From contig NZ_CAJQYY010000029.1 of NCBI RefSeq assembly GCF_907164575.1, positions 33,704-97,703 on the forward strand: a stretch of 64,000 nucleotides of DNA, given 5' to 3'. The DNA is from Paraburkholderia gardini. GTDB lineage: Bacteria; Pseudomonadota; Gammaproteobacteria; Burkholderiales; Burkholderiaceae. The translations under genes were made by a program, and so were the position numbers. Shown here piece by piece: positions 16,692 through 25,939 of this stretch (position 1 is its first letter; each line of letters opens with the position of its first letter). Under the pieces are notes generated by a model, which saw only the letters and a program-made list of their open reading frames with translations, was not told where the DNA came from and made no database searches.

Positions 16692-18047
16692 ATGAGCGAC
16701 ATAAGCGCCCTCGGCAATCCTCGGGATCACGAAGCCGGGCAGATTCCGGAAACCGGGCAGGAAACCCACTCGATCATCCGCAAGGTTGCCGTGCGACTGA
16801 TGCCGTTGATCATGATCTGCTATCTGTTCGCGTTCTTCGACCGGATCAACATCAGCTTCGCGAAGTTCCAGTTACAGCACGATCTTGGATTCACCGACAC
16901 CGCGTACGGTCTCGGCGCCAGTCTCTTCGTGATCGGCTATGTGCTCTTCGAAGTGCCGGGCAACATGCTGCTGTACAAGGTCGGCGCACGGCGCTGGATC
17001 GCCCGCATCATGATTTCGTGGGGGCTTGCGACGGCGGCGATGGTGTTCGTCCACACCGAGTGGCAGTTTTACGGGCTGCGCTTTCTCATCGGCGCGATGG
17101 AAGCGGGGTTCGCGCCGGGCGTGCTGTATTACCTGACGCTCTGGTTCCCTGCCAGTTATCGCGGCCGCATCACGTCGCTGCTGTTTCTGGCGTCGGCGTT
17201 TTCAGGGCTGGTCGGCGCACCGCTGTCGGGGCTCGTGCTTGCACACCTGAGCGGCACGTGGGGTCTGCCGGGCTGGCACTGGCTGTTTCTGCTGGGCGGC
17301 CTGCCATGCGTGCTGCTTGGTGTGCTCGTGCTCAAGGTGCTGAAGGACCGTATCGAAGACGCGCCCTGGCTCTCCGGTGCTGAAAAGCAGTACCTGTCCG
17401 CACGTGTCGCGCAGCAGCAACCGCACCATACCGGCGGTCATTCGCTCGGCGGCGCTATCAGGACGCCCGGTTTTCTCATGCTGGGTCTGATCTATTTCCT
17501 GATCCAGGTCGCGTCGTACGGGCTGAATTTCTGGGCGCCGCATCTGATCCATGCCGCCGGCACGCAGAATCCGACGGTCATCGGTCTGCTGACTGCCGTG
17601 CCGTATCTGTGCGGCGCGATCTGCATGGTCGTGGTGGGGCGCATGTCGGATGCGACGGGGGAGCGGCGCAAGTTTGTCTGCGGGCTGCTGGTGATGGCTG
17701 CGATCGGGTTCTTCGCGGCCGGCTATTTCGACCGGCAGACAACCTGGTTGATCGTCGCGCTCGGCGTGATGGGGGCGGGCGTGGTGGCGTCGATTCCCGC
17801 GTTCTGGGCGCTTCCGCCGAAGCTCCTGACGGGTGCCGGCGCGGCCGGCGGCATCGCGCTCATCAACACGCTCGGGCAACTCGGCGGCATCGTGAGCCCG
17901 GTGATGGTGGGACGCATCAGGGACCTGACCGGCAGCACGACGCCGGCGCTGTATGTCATCGGCGCAACGAGCCTCGTGTGTGCGTTGCTCGTGCTCTACG
18001 GTGTGCCCGCTACGCTGCGCAGCAAGGACCATCCGGCTTCACGATAG
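16692..18047 (+). CDS. MFS carrier of the ACS (anion:cation symporter) family
   Basis: A 451-aa, 12-helix transporter with ACS features: YLFAFFDRINISFAKF in helix 1, GYVLFEVPGNMLLYKVGARRW after helix 2 and GLRFLIGAMEAGFAPG in helix 4. ACS carriers take up organic anions such as tartrate, phthalate or galactonate. ATG 16692 follows GGAGA by five bases; an in-frame ATG at 16680 lacks one. It lies 68 bp after the lyase and on the same strand, so it likely imports the acid that the CoA-transferase and lyase consume. Confidence 0.9.
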   Translation: MSDISALGNPRDHEAGQIPETGQETHSIIRKVAVRLMPLIMICYLFAFFDRINISFAKFQLQHDLGFTDTAYGLGASLFVIGYVLFEVPGNMLLYKVGARRWIARIMISWGLATAAMVFVHTEWQFYGLRFLIGAMEAGFAPGVLYYLTLWFPASYRGRITSLLFLASAFSGLVGAPLSGLVLAHLSGTWGLPGWHWLFLLGGLPCVLLGVLVLKVLKDRIEDAPWLSGAEKQYLSARVAQQQPHHTGGHSLGGAIRTPGFLMLGLIYFLIQVASYGLNFWAPHLIHAAGTQNPTVIGLLTAVPYLCGAICMVVVGRMSDATGERRKFVCGLLVMAAIGFFAAGYFDRQTTWLIVALGVMGAGVVASIPAFWALPPKLLTGAGAAGGIALINTLGQLGGIVSPVMVGRIRDLTGSTTPALYVIGATSLVCALLVLYGVPATLRSKDHPASR

Positions 18048-18117
18048 ATCCGCGTGTGTCGTCTGTATCGTTCGCCGCGCGCGGCCGACCGGTTTGCCTG
18101 TGATCTGCCTGCACCGG

Positions 18118-19812
18118 TCAGCCGCGCACGCCGCGGCGCATGAGGGCGACGCCTGCGACCTGCACAGGCACCTGCCGGCGCGCGTGATTCTCGCGAAGCG
18201 CCGGCTTCGGCGTCGCGCCGGCAGCATGCATGCCGTGCCATCCATCGTTCGTATCGGCGTGTCCGGTGCGAAAACTCACGATCACGGCCTGCAGCTGCCG
18301 CGCCTGTTCCTCGAGCGACTCCGCGGCTGCCGCGGCCTCTTCGACGAGCGCGGCGTTTTGCTGTGTCATCGTATCCATCTGCGCGACGGCGGAGTTGACC
18401 TGCTCGACACCCGTGCTCTGCTGCGCCGCGGCCGCCGCGATTTCCTGCACGACGTCCGTGACACGCGCAATCGCCGTGCGCGTCTGCTGGATCGTCTCAC
18501 CTGTGCGTTCGACGAGCGCAGCGCCCGTGCCCACCTTGCCGACCGCGCTCTGGATCAGCGCGCGGATTTCCTTCGCCGCCGTCGCGCTGCGCTGCGCAAG
18601 CGTGCGCACTTCGCCCGCGACCACCGCGAAGCCGCGTCCCTCTTCGCCCGCCCGCGCCGCTTCGACGGCGGCATTGAGCGCGAGGATGTTGGTCTGGAAC
18701 GCGATGCCTTCGATGACACCGACGATGTCTTCCATCTTGCGCGATTCGTCCGAGATATCGCGCATCGCGGTGACGACCTCCATCACCATCGTCTCGCCGC
18801 GATCGGCGATCTGCACGGCGCCGCTCGCGAGCTGGCTGGCCGTGCCCGCGTGATCGGCGGTCTGGCGCAGCATCGAGGTGATCTCCTCCATGCTCGAGGC
18901 CGCTTCTTCGAGCGATGCGGCCTGGTTTTCGGTGCGTGCGGAAAGATCGGCGTTGCCGGTGGCGATTTCGCGCGAAGCCGTGGCGACCTGGTCGGCGGAA
19001 TCGCGAATCTGGCCGATCGTGCCGGCCAGCGCATCGCGCATGCCGCGCATCGCCAGCATCAGGCTCGCGGTGTCGTCGCTGCGCGTTTCGATCGCAACCG
19101 TGAGATCGCCTGCCGCGATCGAATCGGCGACCCGCGCGGCGCTGGCCGGATCGCCGCCGATCGTGCGCTGGATGCTGCGATTCGTGAACGCGACGAAGGT
19201 CGCAAGGAGCGTCGCCAGCACGACGAACACGCCGGCCGCGAACCACAGCGAACGCACCAGCGCGGCGTCGATGTCGTCGACGTAGGCGCCGGTCGCGATG
19301 ATCCAGTCCCACGGCGCGTAGCGCACGACGTAGCCGATCTTGTCGACCGCTGTTTTGTCTTTCGCATGAGGGCGCGCGAACACATAATCGACAAAGCCGC
19401 CTTCGGGCCGCTGCGCGACCGCCGCGAACGCCACGTAGTGGTGACGGCCGTCGGCGTCCGCACTGTTGCGCAGGTCCTTGCCGTTCGTGGCGGGTTTGAT
19501 CGGATGCATCACCATCCGCGGCGTCGAATCGAGAACGAGGAAGTAACCGTCTTCGCCGTAACGCACGTCACGCAGACGGTCGAGTGCCTGTTTGCGCGCT
19601 TCTTCTTCGGTGAGCGCACCGCTTTTCGCGAGCGCCGCGTATTCGGTGACAATGCTCAGACCAATATGCGCGACGTTGACGAGATCGTTCTTGCGCTCCT
19701 CGATGCGCGTCTGCCGCGACTGCCACGCGGCGGCCACCGAGACGAGCAGTAGCGCGAGCAGGCTGATGACCAGTGGCAACCAGAGTTTCTTGCGAAAGCT
19801 AAGTGTTTGCAT
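18118..19812 (-). CDS. Methyl-accepting chemotaxis protein with single Cache domain
   Basis: A 564-aa receptor: N-terminal helix (LWLPLVISLLALLLVSVAAAW), periplasmic sCache domain (about residues 35-185, with GEDGYFLVLDSTPRMVMHP and WDWIIATGAYVDDID), second membrane helix, HAMP, and a long signalling hairpin (GRGFAVVAGEVRTLAQRSA). The hairpin matches the E. coli-type 36-heptad class. I start at 19812 with GAGG eight bases before; the frame is open 28 codons more, but that would place residues before the membrane helix. sCache receptors of this type often sense small organic acids. No che genes are adjacent. Confidence 0.93.
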   Translation of the reverse strand: MQTLSFRKKLWLPLVISLLALLLVSVAAAWQSRQTRIEERKNDLVNVAHIGLSIVTEYAALAKSGALTEEEARKQALDRLRDVRYGEDGYFLVLDSTPRMVMHPIKPATNGKDLRNSADADGRHHYVAFAAVAQRPEGGFVDYVFARPHAKDKTAVDKIGYVVRYAPWDWIIATGAYVDDIDAALVRSLWFAAGVFVVLATLLATFVAFTNRSIQRTIGGDPASAARVADSIAAGDLTVAIETRSDDTASLMLAMRGMRDALAGTIGQIRDSADQVATASREIATGNADLSARTENQAASLEEAASSMEEITSMLRQTADHAGTASQLASGAVQIADRGETMVMEVVTAMRDISDESRKMEDIVGVIEGIAFQTNILALNAAVEAARAGEEGRGFAVVAGEVRTLAQRSATAAKEIRALIQSAVGKVGTGAALVERTGETIQQTRTAIARVTDVVQEIAAAAAQQSTGVEQVNSAVAQMDTMTQQNAALVEEAAAAAESLEEQARQLQAVIVSFRTGHADTNDGWHGMHAAGATPKPALRENHARRQVPVQVAGVALMRRGVRG

Positions 19813-20009
19813 TGCGGCAACCTCGTGTGCCCTGTACTGAACGATGGATAAAACAACCATGCCTCCATGTGTTATCGGCAGAAATGCGCCCGACATGTTG
19901 TGGATGGAAACCCTGGGGACTGATCGTGTCGTCCTGTGCTATTCGTCAGGGCAGATGGAGTGCCGACGCTGCGTTGCAAGCCGGCCGTGACGGCCGGCCT
20001 GCCGCGGGT

Positions 20010-20759
20010 TTAAAGCTGGCTCATGCCGCCATCGATCACGATTTCGGTACCGACGATAAACGCCGATTCGCTCGACGAGAGATGCAGTACCGTCGCGGCG
20101 ATTTCCGCCGTCGTACCGAAGCGGCCGAGCGGCACCTGGCTCCTGATCTGTTCCGCCGTGCTGGCGAGCGCTTCGGCGTCGAACCCGAGCTTGCCGTGGA
20201 GCGGCGTGGCGATCGGGCCCGGGCTGATCACGTTCACGCGCGCGCCACGCGGCAGCAGTTCGGCCGAAAGCGTTTTCGCGAGCGAAATGATCGCGGCCTT
20301 GCTGGCCGCATAGACGGACGAGGCGGGCATGCCGATGTGCGCGTTGATCGAACCGTTCAGCACGATCGAGGCGCCGTGGTTCAGGTACGGCGTGAGCGCC
20401 TGAATCTGGAAGAAGGGGCCTTTGACGTTGACGTCGAACGTCTGGTCCCACATCGACTCCGCTACATCCGCGAGCGGCGCGAACCGGGCGATGCCCGCGT
20501 TGATGAACACTGCATCCAGCGTGATGTTTTCGGCCTTGATGCGCGCGGCCAGCTCCCGCGCGGCCGCGACCGAACCCGCGTCGTTGCGGATCGCGATTGC
20601 ACCGGCGCCGAGCGTCGCCTGTGCTGCTTCGAGCGAGGCCGCATCGCGGCCGGTGATGACGACGCGTGCGCCTTCAGCGGCGAATGCCTGTGCGGTCGCG
20701 AGGCCCATGCCGCTGTTGCCGCCGGTGACGAGTACGGTCTTGCCTGTGAATCGGGTCAT
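20010..20759 (-). CDS. Short-chain dehydrogenase/reductase
   Basis: A 249-aa classical SDR: cofactor motif TGGNSGMG, FINAGIARF in the NNAG position, catalytic Ser region (LNGSINAHIG) and YAASK (Tyr-x-x-x-Lys). AGGA lies seven bases before ATG 20759. The substrate is unknown. A 7-bp inverted repeat stands 28 bp upstream of the start. The frame is open 79 codons further upstream, but those residues look non-coding. Confidence 0.9.
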   Translation of the reverse strand: MTRFTGKTVLVTGGNSGMGLATAQAFAAEGARVVITGRDAASLEAAQATLGAGAIAIRNDAGSVAAARELAARIKAENITLDAVFINAGIARFAPLADVAESMWDQTFDVNVKGPFFQIQALTPYLNHGASIVLNGSINAHIGMPASSVYAASKAAIISLAKTLSAELLPRGARVNVISPGPIATPLHGKLGFDAEALASTAEQIRSQVPLGRFGTTAEIAATVLHLSSSESAFIVGTEIVIDGGMSQL

Positions 20760-20786
20760 GATGTTTTCCTTGAAAGAGGAGGGTGT

Positions 20787-20804
20787 GAAGACATTGTTGT
20801 CTTC
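20787..20804. promoter_or_regulatory. Operator-like palindrome upstream of SDR gene
   Basis: GAAGACA-TTGT-TGTCTTC, perfect 7-bp arms, in the 345-bp gap between the SDR gene (start 20759) and the divergent VOC gene (start 21105). Its distance from the SDR start fits a repressor site. No matching regulator gene is adjacent. I see nothing else in the gap beyond the VOC gene's ribosome site. Confidence 0.4.
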
Positions 20805-21104
20805 GGCGCCCGATTTGCCATGCGATGGTTTCGACGCAGACGTTCGATTTCTTCGAACGGGTTTAGCGTCGCAGGCCAGCGAGACGTTTTTGCCGGGCAA
20901 ACCCTGCCGATGCGCAGCGCGCATCGCCGGCGGCACGATGGTGAACGACTGGCGCCACGCGCTGAGGGCGAACGGAACGGGCCGGCGGGCGGTCAAAAAA
21001 ATTCCCGGGCGGTGTCGATTCGCAGGGCGGCCGCCCGTCGTGGAGAAGGAGGCGCAGCGCTTGTCATGGCCTCCTTACACCAACCCAAGGAAGGAGCCGC
21101 AACC

Positions 21105-21581
21105 ATGACCACCCCCGTCAAACCCGTTCCGGAGGGAATGCATTCGATCACGCCGCATCTGATCTGCGCGGGCGCCGCCGACGCCATCGAGTTCTACAGG
21201 AAAGCGTTCAATGCCGTCGAGCTGGTGCGACTGCCCGGGCCGGACGGCAAGCTGATGCACGCGACCGTGCGGATCGGCGACGCCGTGCTCATGCTCGTCG
21301 ATGAAGCACCCGACTATCACATGGTCGGGCCGAAAACGCTGAAAGGCACGCCGGTGACGATCCACCTGTACGTCGAGGACGCGGACGCCGTGATGCAGCA
21401 GGCCGCGGCAGCCGGCGCGACGATCACGATGCCCGCGGCCGACATGTTCTGGGGCGACCGCTACGGACAGCTCGAAGACCCGTTCGGGCACCGCTGGTCT
21501 GTTGCGACGCACAAGCGCGACGTCACGCCCGAGGAAATAAAAGACGCGATGAGCAGGATGGCGAGCGGTCAGGGCTGCTGA
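21105..21581 (+). CDS. VOC-superfamily (PhnB/glyoxalase-like) protein
   Basis: A 158-aa protein with the paired beta-alpha-beta-beta-beta fold of vicinal oxygen chelate proteins: HLICAGAADAIEFYRKAF at the start and GDRYGQLEDPFGHRWSVATH at the end, the typical PhnB-like closing. AAGGAG lies eight bases before the ATG. Such proteins are often annotated as glyoxalase or bleomycin-resistance relatives; the substrate is not evident. It converges on the long signalling gene at 21605. Confidence 0.88.
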   Translation: MTTPVKPVPEGMHSITPHLICAGAADAIEFYRKAFNAVELVRLPGPDGKLMHATVRIGDAVLMLVDEAPDYHMVGPKTLKGTPVTIHLYVEDADAVMQQAAAAGATITMPAADMFWGDRYGQLEDPFGHRWSVATHKRDVTPEEIKDAMSRMASGQGC

Positions 21582-21604
21582 GCACGGGATCGTGTGCCGG
21601 GACG

Positions 21605-24436
21605 CTACTGCTCCACGGTGCGCCTTCCCGGCGCGAGCGGAGAGCGCATCAGATTGTCCAGCGACATCGGCCGCGCGAGGTGATAGCCCTGCACCTGCGA
21701 TGCGCCGATGCCGCGCAGCACCGCGAGCGTCGCTTCGTCCTCGACACCTTCGGCGACGACGTCCAGTTCCAGCGATTCGGCCATCCGCACGATGGCGCGC
21801 ACGATCGCGCGGCTACGCGCGCTCGACGTCAGTTCGAGCACGAACGACTTGTCGATTTTCAGGCCGCTGAAGTGGTATTGATGCACGTAGCTCAGCGACG
21901 AAAAACCGGTGCCGAAATCGTCCAGCACCACGGACATGCCGTTTTTCGCGAGCTTTTGCATCGTCGTGCGCGCCAGGTCCGGCTCGGCGATCAGCGCGCT
22001 CTCGGTCAATTCCAGCGAGATGCGCGACGGATGCACGTCATGACGGCCCAGTAGTTCGAGCACCTCGTCGGCGAATTCGGGGCGCGTGATGCTGTAGCTC
22101 GACAGGTTCACATGCACTGGCGGCCAGTCCGCGTGAGCGGCCTCGGCAAGGATCTCCGAGACGCGCGTGAGCATGTACATGTCGAGCCGTCCGAGCAGCT
22201 TCAGCCCTTCGACGGCCGGCAGAAAACGTCCCGGCGCCCAGATATCGCCGTTCGGCTGGCGCCAGCGGACCAGCGCTTCGAGCGCGACGAGCCGGCCCGT
22301 TTTCACATCGACGATCGGCTGGAAATACGGCAGCAGTTCGTCCTCGCGATTGAGCGCCTGGCGCAGCGCGCCTTCCGTTTCGATCTGGTCCGACAGCTCC
22401 CGGCGCAACGCCTGGTTGAACACCGCGAAGCTGTCGCGGCCGCGATTCTTCACACGATACATGGCGGTATCGGCGTCGCGCAGCAGATCGGTGGGCGCCG
22501 AATGAAAATTGCTGTCCGCGTCCACGATGCCGACGCTGCACGTCGAAAACACCACGTGTTCGCCGATGTTGAACGGCTCGTCGAACGCGGCGAGGATCCG
22601 TTCCGTCATCGCGAGCACCACCTGCAACGGCGCGCCTGGCACCATGACCGCGAATTCGTCGCCGCCGAGGCGCGCAAGCAGGTCGTCGCGGCGCATGCAG
22701 TCGCGCAGGCGCGCGGCCACCTGAACCAGCAGCGCGTCGCCGAAATGATGGCCGAGGCTGTCGTTGACGACCTTGAAGCGGTCGAGGTCGATAAACAGCA
22801 CCGACAACGCCGCGCCTTCCGTGCAGTGCGCATGCCACGCGCTTTCGAGCCGTTGGCGCAGATGCGCGCGGTTCGGCAGGCCGGTCAGCGCGTCGTGAAA
22901 GTTTTCGTGCAGAAGCCGCGCGTTGGCGTCGTCGAGCTCGCGCGTGCGCTCATGCACGCGCGCCTCGAGTTCGAGATTCGCGGCCTGCTGCGCGGCGGCT
23001 GCGCGGCGGCGCGCGAGCGCCGTATCGATGTGACGCGACACAAATGTCAGCACTTCCTGATCGTGCGCGTCGTAGCGCACGCGCGGTGTATAGCTTTGCA
23101 CGACGAGCACGCCGCACACCGTGTCGCGGTCGAAGAGCGGAATGCCGAGCCAGGATTGCAGCAGGATGTCTTCGTACTCGATTTCACCGCGCTCGACGAG
23201 CCGGATGGCGTCGTCCCGGTGGATCAGGCGGGGCACGGCCTGACGGATCAGATATTCGGTGAAACCGCGCTTGCCGCTGCGCGGCGCGGGCCAGTCGCGC
23301 ACCTTTTCGTCGACGTAATACGGGAAAGTGACCTCACCGGTAAACGAATCGTAGAGTGCGATGTAGAAGTTGTGCGCGTATAGCAGGCCCCCGACGATCT
23401 CATGCAGGCTTCGAAAAAAATCGCCGATTTCGACGGACTGGCTCGACAGCCCGGTGATCTCGAAGAGCGCTGCCTGCAGATGCTCCGCGCGTTTGCGCTC
23501 GGCGATCTCGAGGCGCAGCGTGTCGTTCAGCTTCGAGAGTTCGGCGGTACGCACGGCGACCTGCTGTTCGAGATCGACGCGGTGCAGGATACGGTCGAGC
23601 GCCATCGCCACGTGGCGTGCGACGACCAGAAACAGCGCGCGGTCTTCGGCGGTATAGATGCGCGAAACGTCGTAGACCTGCATCGCCACCATGCCGATCA
23701 CCTGGTCCGACGCGTTCTTGAGCGGCGCGCCCATCCAGAATTCCGGACGCCGCCCGACGCAACGAAAGTGGCCGGCGGCCTCGGCCGCGGCGATGCCCTC
23801 GGCGCCGATCAGAAGCGGCTGGCCGGTGGTGATCACGCGACCGGTGAGCGAAAGGCGTTCGGGATCGACGCGGTCCATGTGGCCGGGATCGACGGCATCC
23901 GTGTCGATCACGTCGACGTAGTACGGATACGTCACCATGCTCGTCGCCGGGTCGTACAGCGCGAGGTAGAAGTTCTCGGCGTCGATCAGCGTGCCGAGGC
24001 GCGCGTGAACGGCGTGCAGAAACGCCGTGCGGTCGCTGATCGAACTGGCGAGATAGGCGATGTCGTACAGCACGCGCTGCACGTTCTGCGCGCGCGCGAG
24101 CGCTTCGGCCTGCACTTCTTCGCCGATATGGCGGGCGAATTCCGTGAATGCAGGGTCGTCGGCGTGTTCGACACCGGTCAGCAGCCAGCCGAGCACGCCT
24201 TCACCCCGGCCGGTCGGTCGCGCGTGCCAGCGATGCGTCGCACAGGCAAGCGCAAGGTCGTCCTCGCCGATAAAGCGTGGCCACGCCTGCGACGTGCCGC
24301 CCGCACAGGCAAGGTGCAACTGCTCGCCCGCGCGGTACCAGGCCCACGCGCGGGTAATGCCGTTTTCCCGCGCCGCGCGAAGCAAACTTTCCCCCGACGG
24401 CTGCCGCTGGCTGGATGACGGCGACATGTTCCCCAT
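21605..24436 (-). CDS. GAF-GAF-GGDEF-EAL cyclic-di-GMP signalling protein
   Basis: A 943-aa cytoplasmic protein without membrane helices. Two GAF-like domains (about residues 100-290 and 330-480) share the motif NFYxALYD...YPYYVD, suggesting an internal duplication. A coiled-coil linker leads to a GGDEF domain with an intact GGDEF motif near residue 590, then an EAL domain with EALVRW near 717, DDFGTGFSSL near 837, LKIDKSF and EGVED. All catalytic motifs for both synthesis and breakdown of c-di-GMP appear present, so the output may switch with the GAF ligand. Confidence 0.93.
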   Translation of the reverse strand: MGNMSPSSSQRQPSGESLLRAARENGITRAWAWYRAGEQLHLACAGGTSQAWPRFIGEDDLALACATHRWHARPTGRGEGVLGWLLTGVEHADDPAFTEFARHIGEEVQAEALARAQNVQRVLYDIAYLASSISDRTAFLHAVHARLGTLIDAENFYLALYDPATSMVTYPYYVDVIDTDAVDPGHMDRVDPERLSLTGRVITTGQPLLIGAEGIAAAEAAGHFRCVGRRPEFWMGAPLKNASDQVIGMVAMQVYDVSRIYTAEDRALFLVVARHVAMALDRILHRVDLEQQVAVRTAELSKLNDTLRLEIAERKRAEHLQAALFEITGLSSQSVEIGDFFRSLHEIVGGLLYAHNFYIALYDSFTGEVTFPYYVDEKVRDWPAPRSGKRGFTEYLIRQAVPRLIHRDDAIRLVERGEIEYEDILLQSWLGIPLFDRDTVCGVLVVQSYTPRVRYDAHDQEVLTFVSRHIDTALARRRAAAAQQAANLELEARVHERTRELDDANARLLHENFHDALTGLPNRAHLRQRLESAWHAHCTEGAALSVLFIDLDRFKVVNDSLGHHFGDALLVQVAARLRDCMRRDDLLARLGGDEFAVMVPGAPLQVVLAMTERILAAFDEPFNIGEHVVFSTCSVGIVDADSNFHSAPTDLLRDADTAMYRVKNRGRDSFAVFNQALRRELSDQIETEGALRQALNREDELLPYFQPIVDVKTGRLVALEALVRWRQPNGDIWAPGRFLPAVEGLKLLGRLDMYMLTRVSEILAEAAHADWPPVHVNLSSYSITRPEFADEVLELLGRHDVHPSRISLELTESALIAEPDLARTTMQKLAKNGMSVVLDDFGTGFSSLSYVHQYHFSGLKIDKSFVLELTSSARSRAIVRAIVRMAESLELDVVAEGVEDEATLAVLRGIGASQVQGYHLARPMSLDNLMRSPLAPGRRTVEQ

Positions 24437-24645
24437 GACTCAGCCCCTCGTCTTCCTGAATGTTTTCCCCGTTATCCTGCTATATCGACCGCGATGAAGG
24501 GGAACTTGAGGAAAATGTGTCAGCGAGATGAAGGCAAGCGAGGCGCGCGCGGGCTGGCGCGGGCCTGGCGGGCGGGCGGCGGATGGTTGAGCGAAGCCCG
24601 GCGGCGAGCCCGGTTTCGGCGCATCGAGGGGGCGGCTGGCGTGAC

Positions 24646-24705
24646 GGGCATAACTGCGGGCATAACTGCGGGCATAACTGCGGGCATAACTGCGGGCATA
24701 ACTGC
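24646..24705. repeat. Five perfect copies of a 12-bp tandem repeat
   Basis: GGGCATAACTGC repeated five times without change, followed by a degenerate start of a sixth copy. It lies in the 331-bp gap between the long c-di-GMP gene (start 24436) and the small membrane protein gene (end 24768). Because 12 is a multiple of three, all frames stay open across it, which produces artificial repetitive reading frames (GITA, PAVM). I see no other gene in the gap. Confidence 0.95.
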
Positions 24706-24767
24706 GGGCGCAATCGTGGGTGCAGCCGCGCGTGCGGCTGCCGGCAAAACATTGTTTCCTGCCGCGC

Positions 24768-24974
24768 TCAATCCCAGATGTTCCGGAACGCGACGGCGGC
24801 GATCACCGGCATCGTCACCACGAGCGGGATGGCGAAAACGGGCACTTCGTTGAGGATCAGATAGGCGAGCCCCACGGCCAGCACAGCGAGCCCGACCAGT
24901 ACGGTGAGGAAATTCAGCATCGCTTTGGAGGGCTGCTTTCTGCGTGGCCGTTCGCTGGTCGAATCGGTTTTCAT
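24768..24974 (-). CDS. Small membrane protein, unknown function (68 aa)
   Basis: A basic, polar N-terminus (MKTDSTSERPRRKQPSK) is followed by two hydrophobic helices (MLNFLTVLVGLAVLAVGLAY and VPVFAIPLVVTMPVIAAVAF). ATG 24974 has GGAG seven bases before it; longer starts at 24986 and 25052 exist. I do not recognise a family. The 200 bp upstream of it show no gene. Confidence 0.65.
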   Translation of the reverse strand: MKTDSTSERPRRKQPSKAMLNFLTVLVGLAVLAVGLAYLILNEVPVFAIPLVVTMPVIAAVAFRNIWD

Positions 24975-25173
24975 GGCTCGCTCCATGTCATGCGCGCGTG
25001 TTCGCGGTGTCTGCCCTGCATCCGGCGGATTCTGTTTTTCTGGAACACTCACGGCACGTCAATTCGGGTTGGTCATCGATAAATTGTACGCGCTGGGCCT
25101 TTTATGGGTAGTGTCTTTTGCGCTAGTGGGGTCAAGACGCGTAAAGCCGCGCGGAGGCCATTTGCAGGCGCCG

Positions 25174-25740
25174 CTAGCGCCCATAGCGCAGCACGATGCT
25201 CGTGGCGGCCAGCACGTGGTCCTTCATCGCGGCGAGGAGCGCGTCGCGCGTGAGGCCGGCGGGCAGGGCATCGGGCGGCAGGTCGAGCGCCCAGACCTGC
25301 GCGATGTAGTGATGCGCGATCTCGCCCATCGGCGGGCACGGACCGTAGTAACCGGTGTGTCCCGTCCGGTTCGTGCCGCCGACGCTGACCGCGGGCGGCG
25401 TGCCCTCGCTGAGCGACGTCGTCGACGCCGGCATGCCGTACATCAGCCAGTGCACGACACCCAGACCTTTCGCGCCGTCGGGATCGAAAATCCCGACGGC
25501 AAAGCTCTTCGTGCCCGCGGGCGCGTTACGCCATTGCAGTGCCGGCGAGACGTTCTTGCCGCCGCAGTTCTGCGCGTCGGCGGCGTGGCTCGAATCGAGC
25601 GTCGCGCCGTCCATCGTGCCGGGCGACGACAGTTCGAACGCATTGGCCCATGCGCTCGTCGCCGGGAGCGCGAGCACGGCACAGAGCATGCTCGTGCGCA
25701 GCACGCGTCGGAGACTGTTTGAAGGCTTGCTTCGGGTCAT
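25174..25740 (-). CDS. YbhB/YbcL-family (PEBP-like) secreted protein
   Basis: A 188-aa protein with a signal peptide (VLRTSMLCAVLALPATSAWA) and the phosphatidylethanolamine-binding fold: FELSSPGTMDGATL, CGGKNVSPALQWRNAP, FDPDGAKGLGVVHWLMY and YYGPCPPMGEIAHHY, the conserved ligand-pocket segments. Bacterial members bind anions or small ligands; their role is mostly unknown. The start at 25740 gives the signal peptide directly; the frame runs on upstream without merit. Confidence 0.88.
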   Translation of the reverse strand: MTRSKPSNSLRRVLRTSMLCAVLALPATSAWANAFELSSPGTMDGATLDSSHAADAQNCGGKNVSPALQWRNAPAGTKSFAVGIFDPDGAKGLGVVHWLMYGMPASTTSLSEGTPPAVSVGGTNRTGHTGYYGPCPPMGEIAHHYIAQVWALDLPPDALPAGLTRDALLAAMKDHVLAATSIVLRYGR

Positions 25741-25939
25741 GGCTGCCGTCCTGAATGAAAGATGAAAGGCGTGTGACGTTGCACGTGATGCGAACGGTAA
25801 CAGTGCATGCTTTATTCCCCATCGCAAGGATTTCGTAACGCAGGGGAGGATGCCGCCACGCGCTCGCGGCTTAACGGCTATTCTTTTTCTTTTGCGCATC
25901 CGACGCGCCCCGCAACCTGCACATAAGGAGAGCCATGTC

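Noticed and set aside
17953..19752. A 599-codon open frame on the plus strand
   Set aside because: Antisense to the chemoreceptor gene, whose domains are unmistakable.
24646..24705. The tandem repeat considered as a CRISPR array
   Set aside because: Units are only 12 bp, directly adjacent and have no spacers; no cas genes.
24494..24853. A plus-strand frame with repeated GITA units, and minus-strand frames with PAVM or CPQL units
   Set aside because: All are by-products of the 12-bp tandem repeat, which keeps every frame open; no ribosome site and no conserved flanks.
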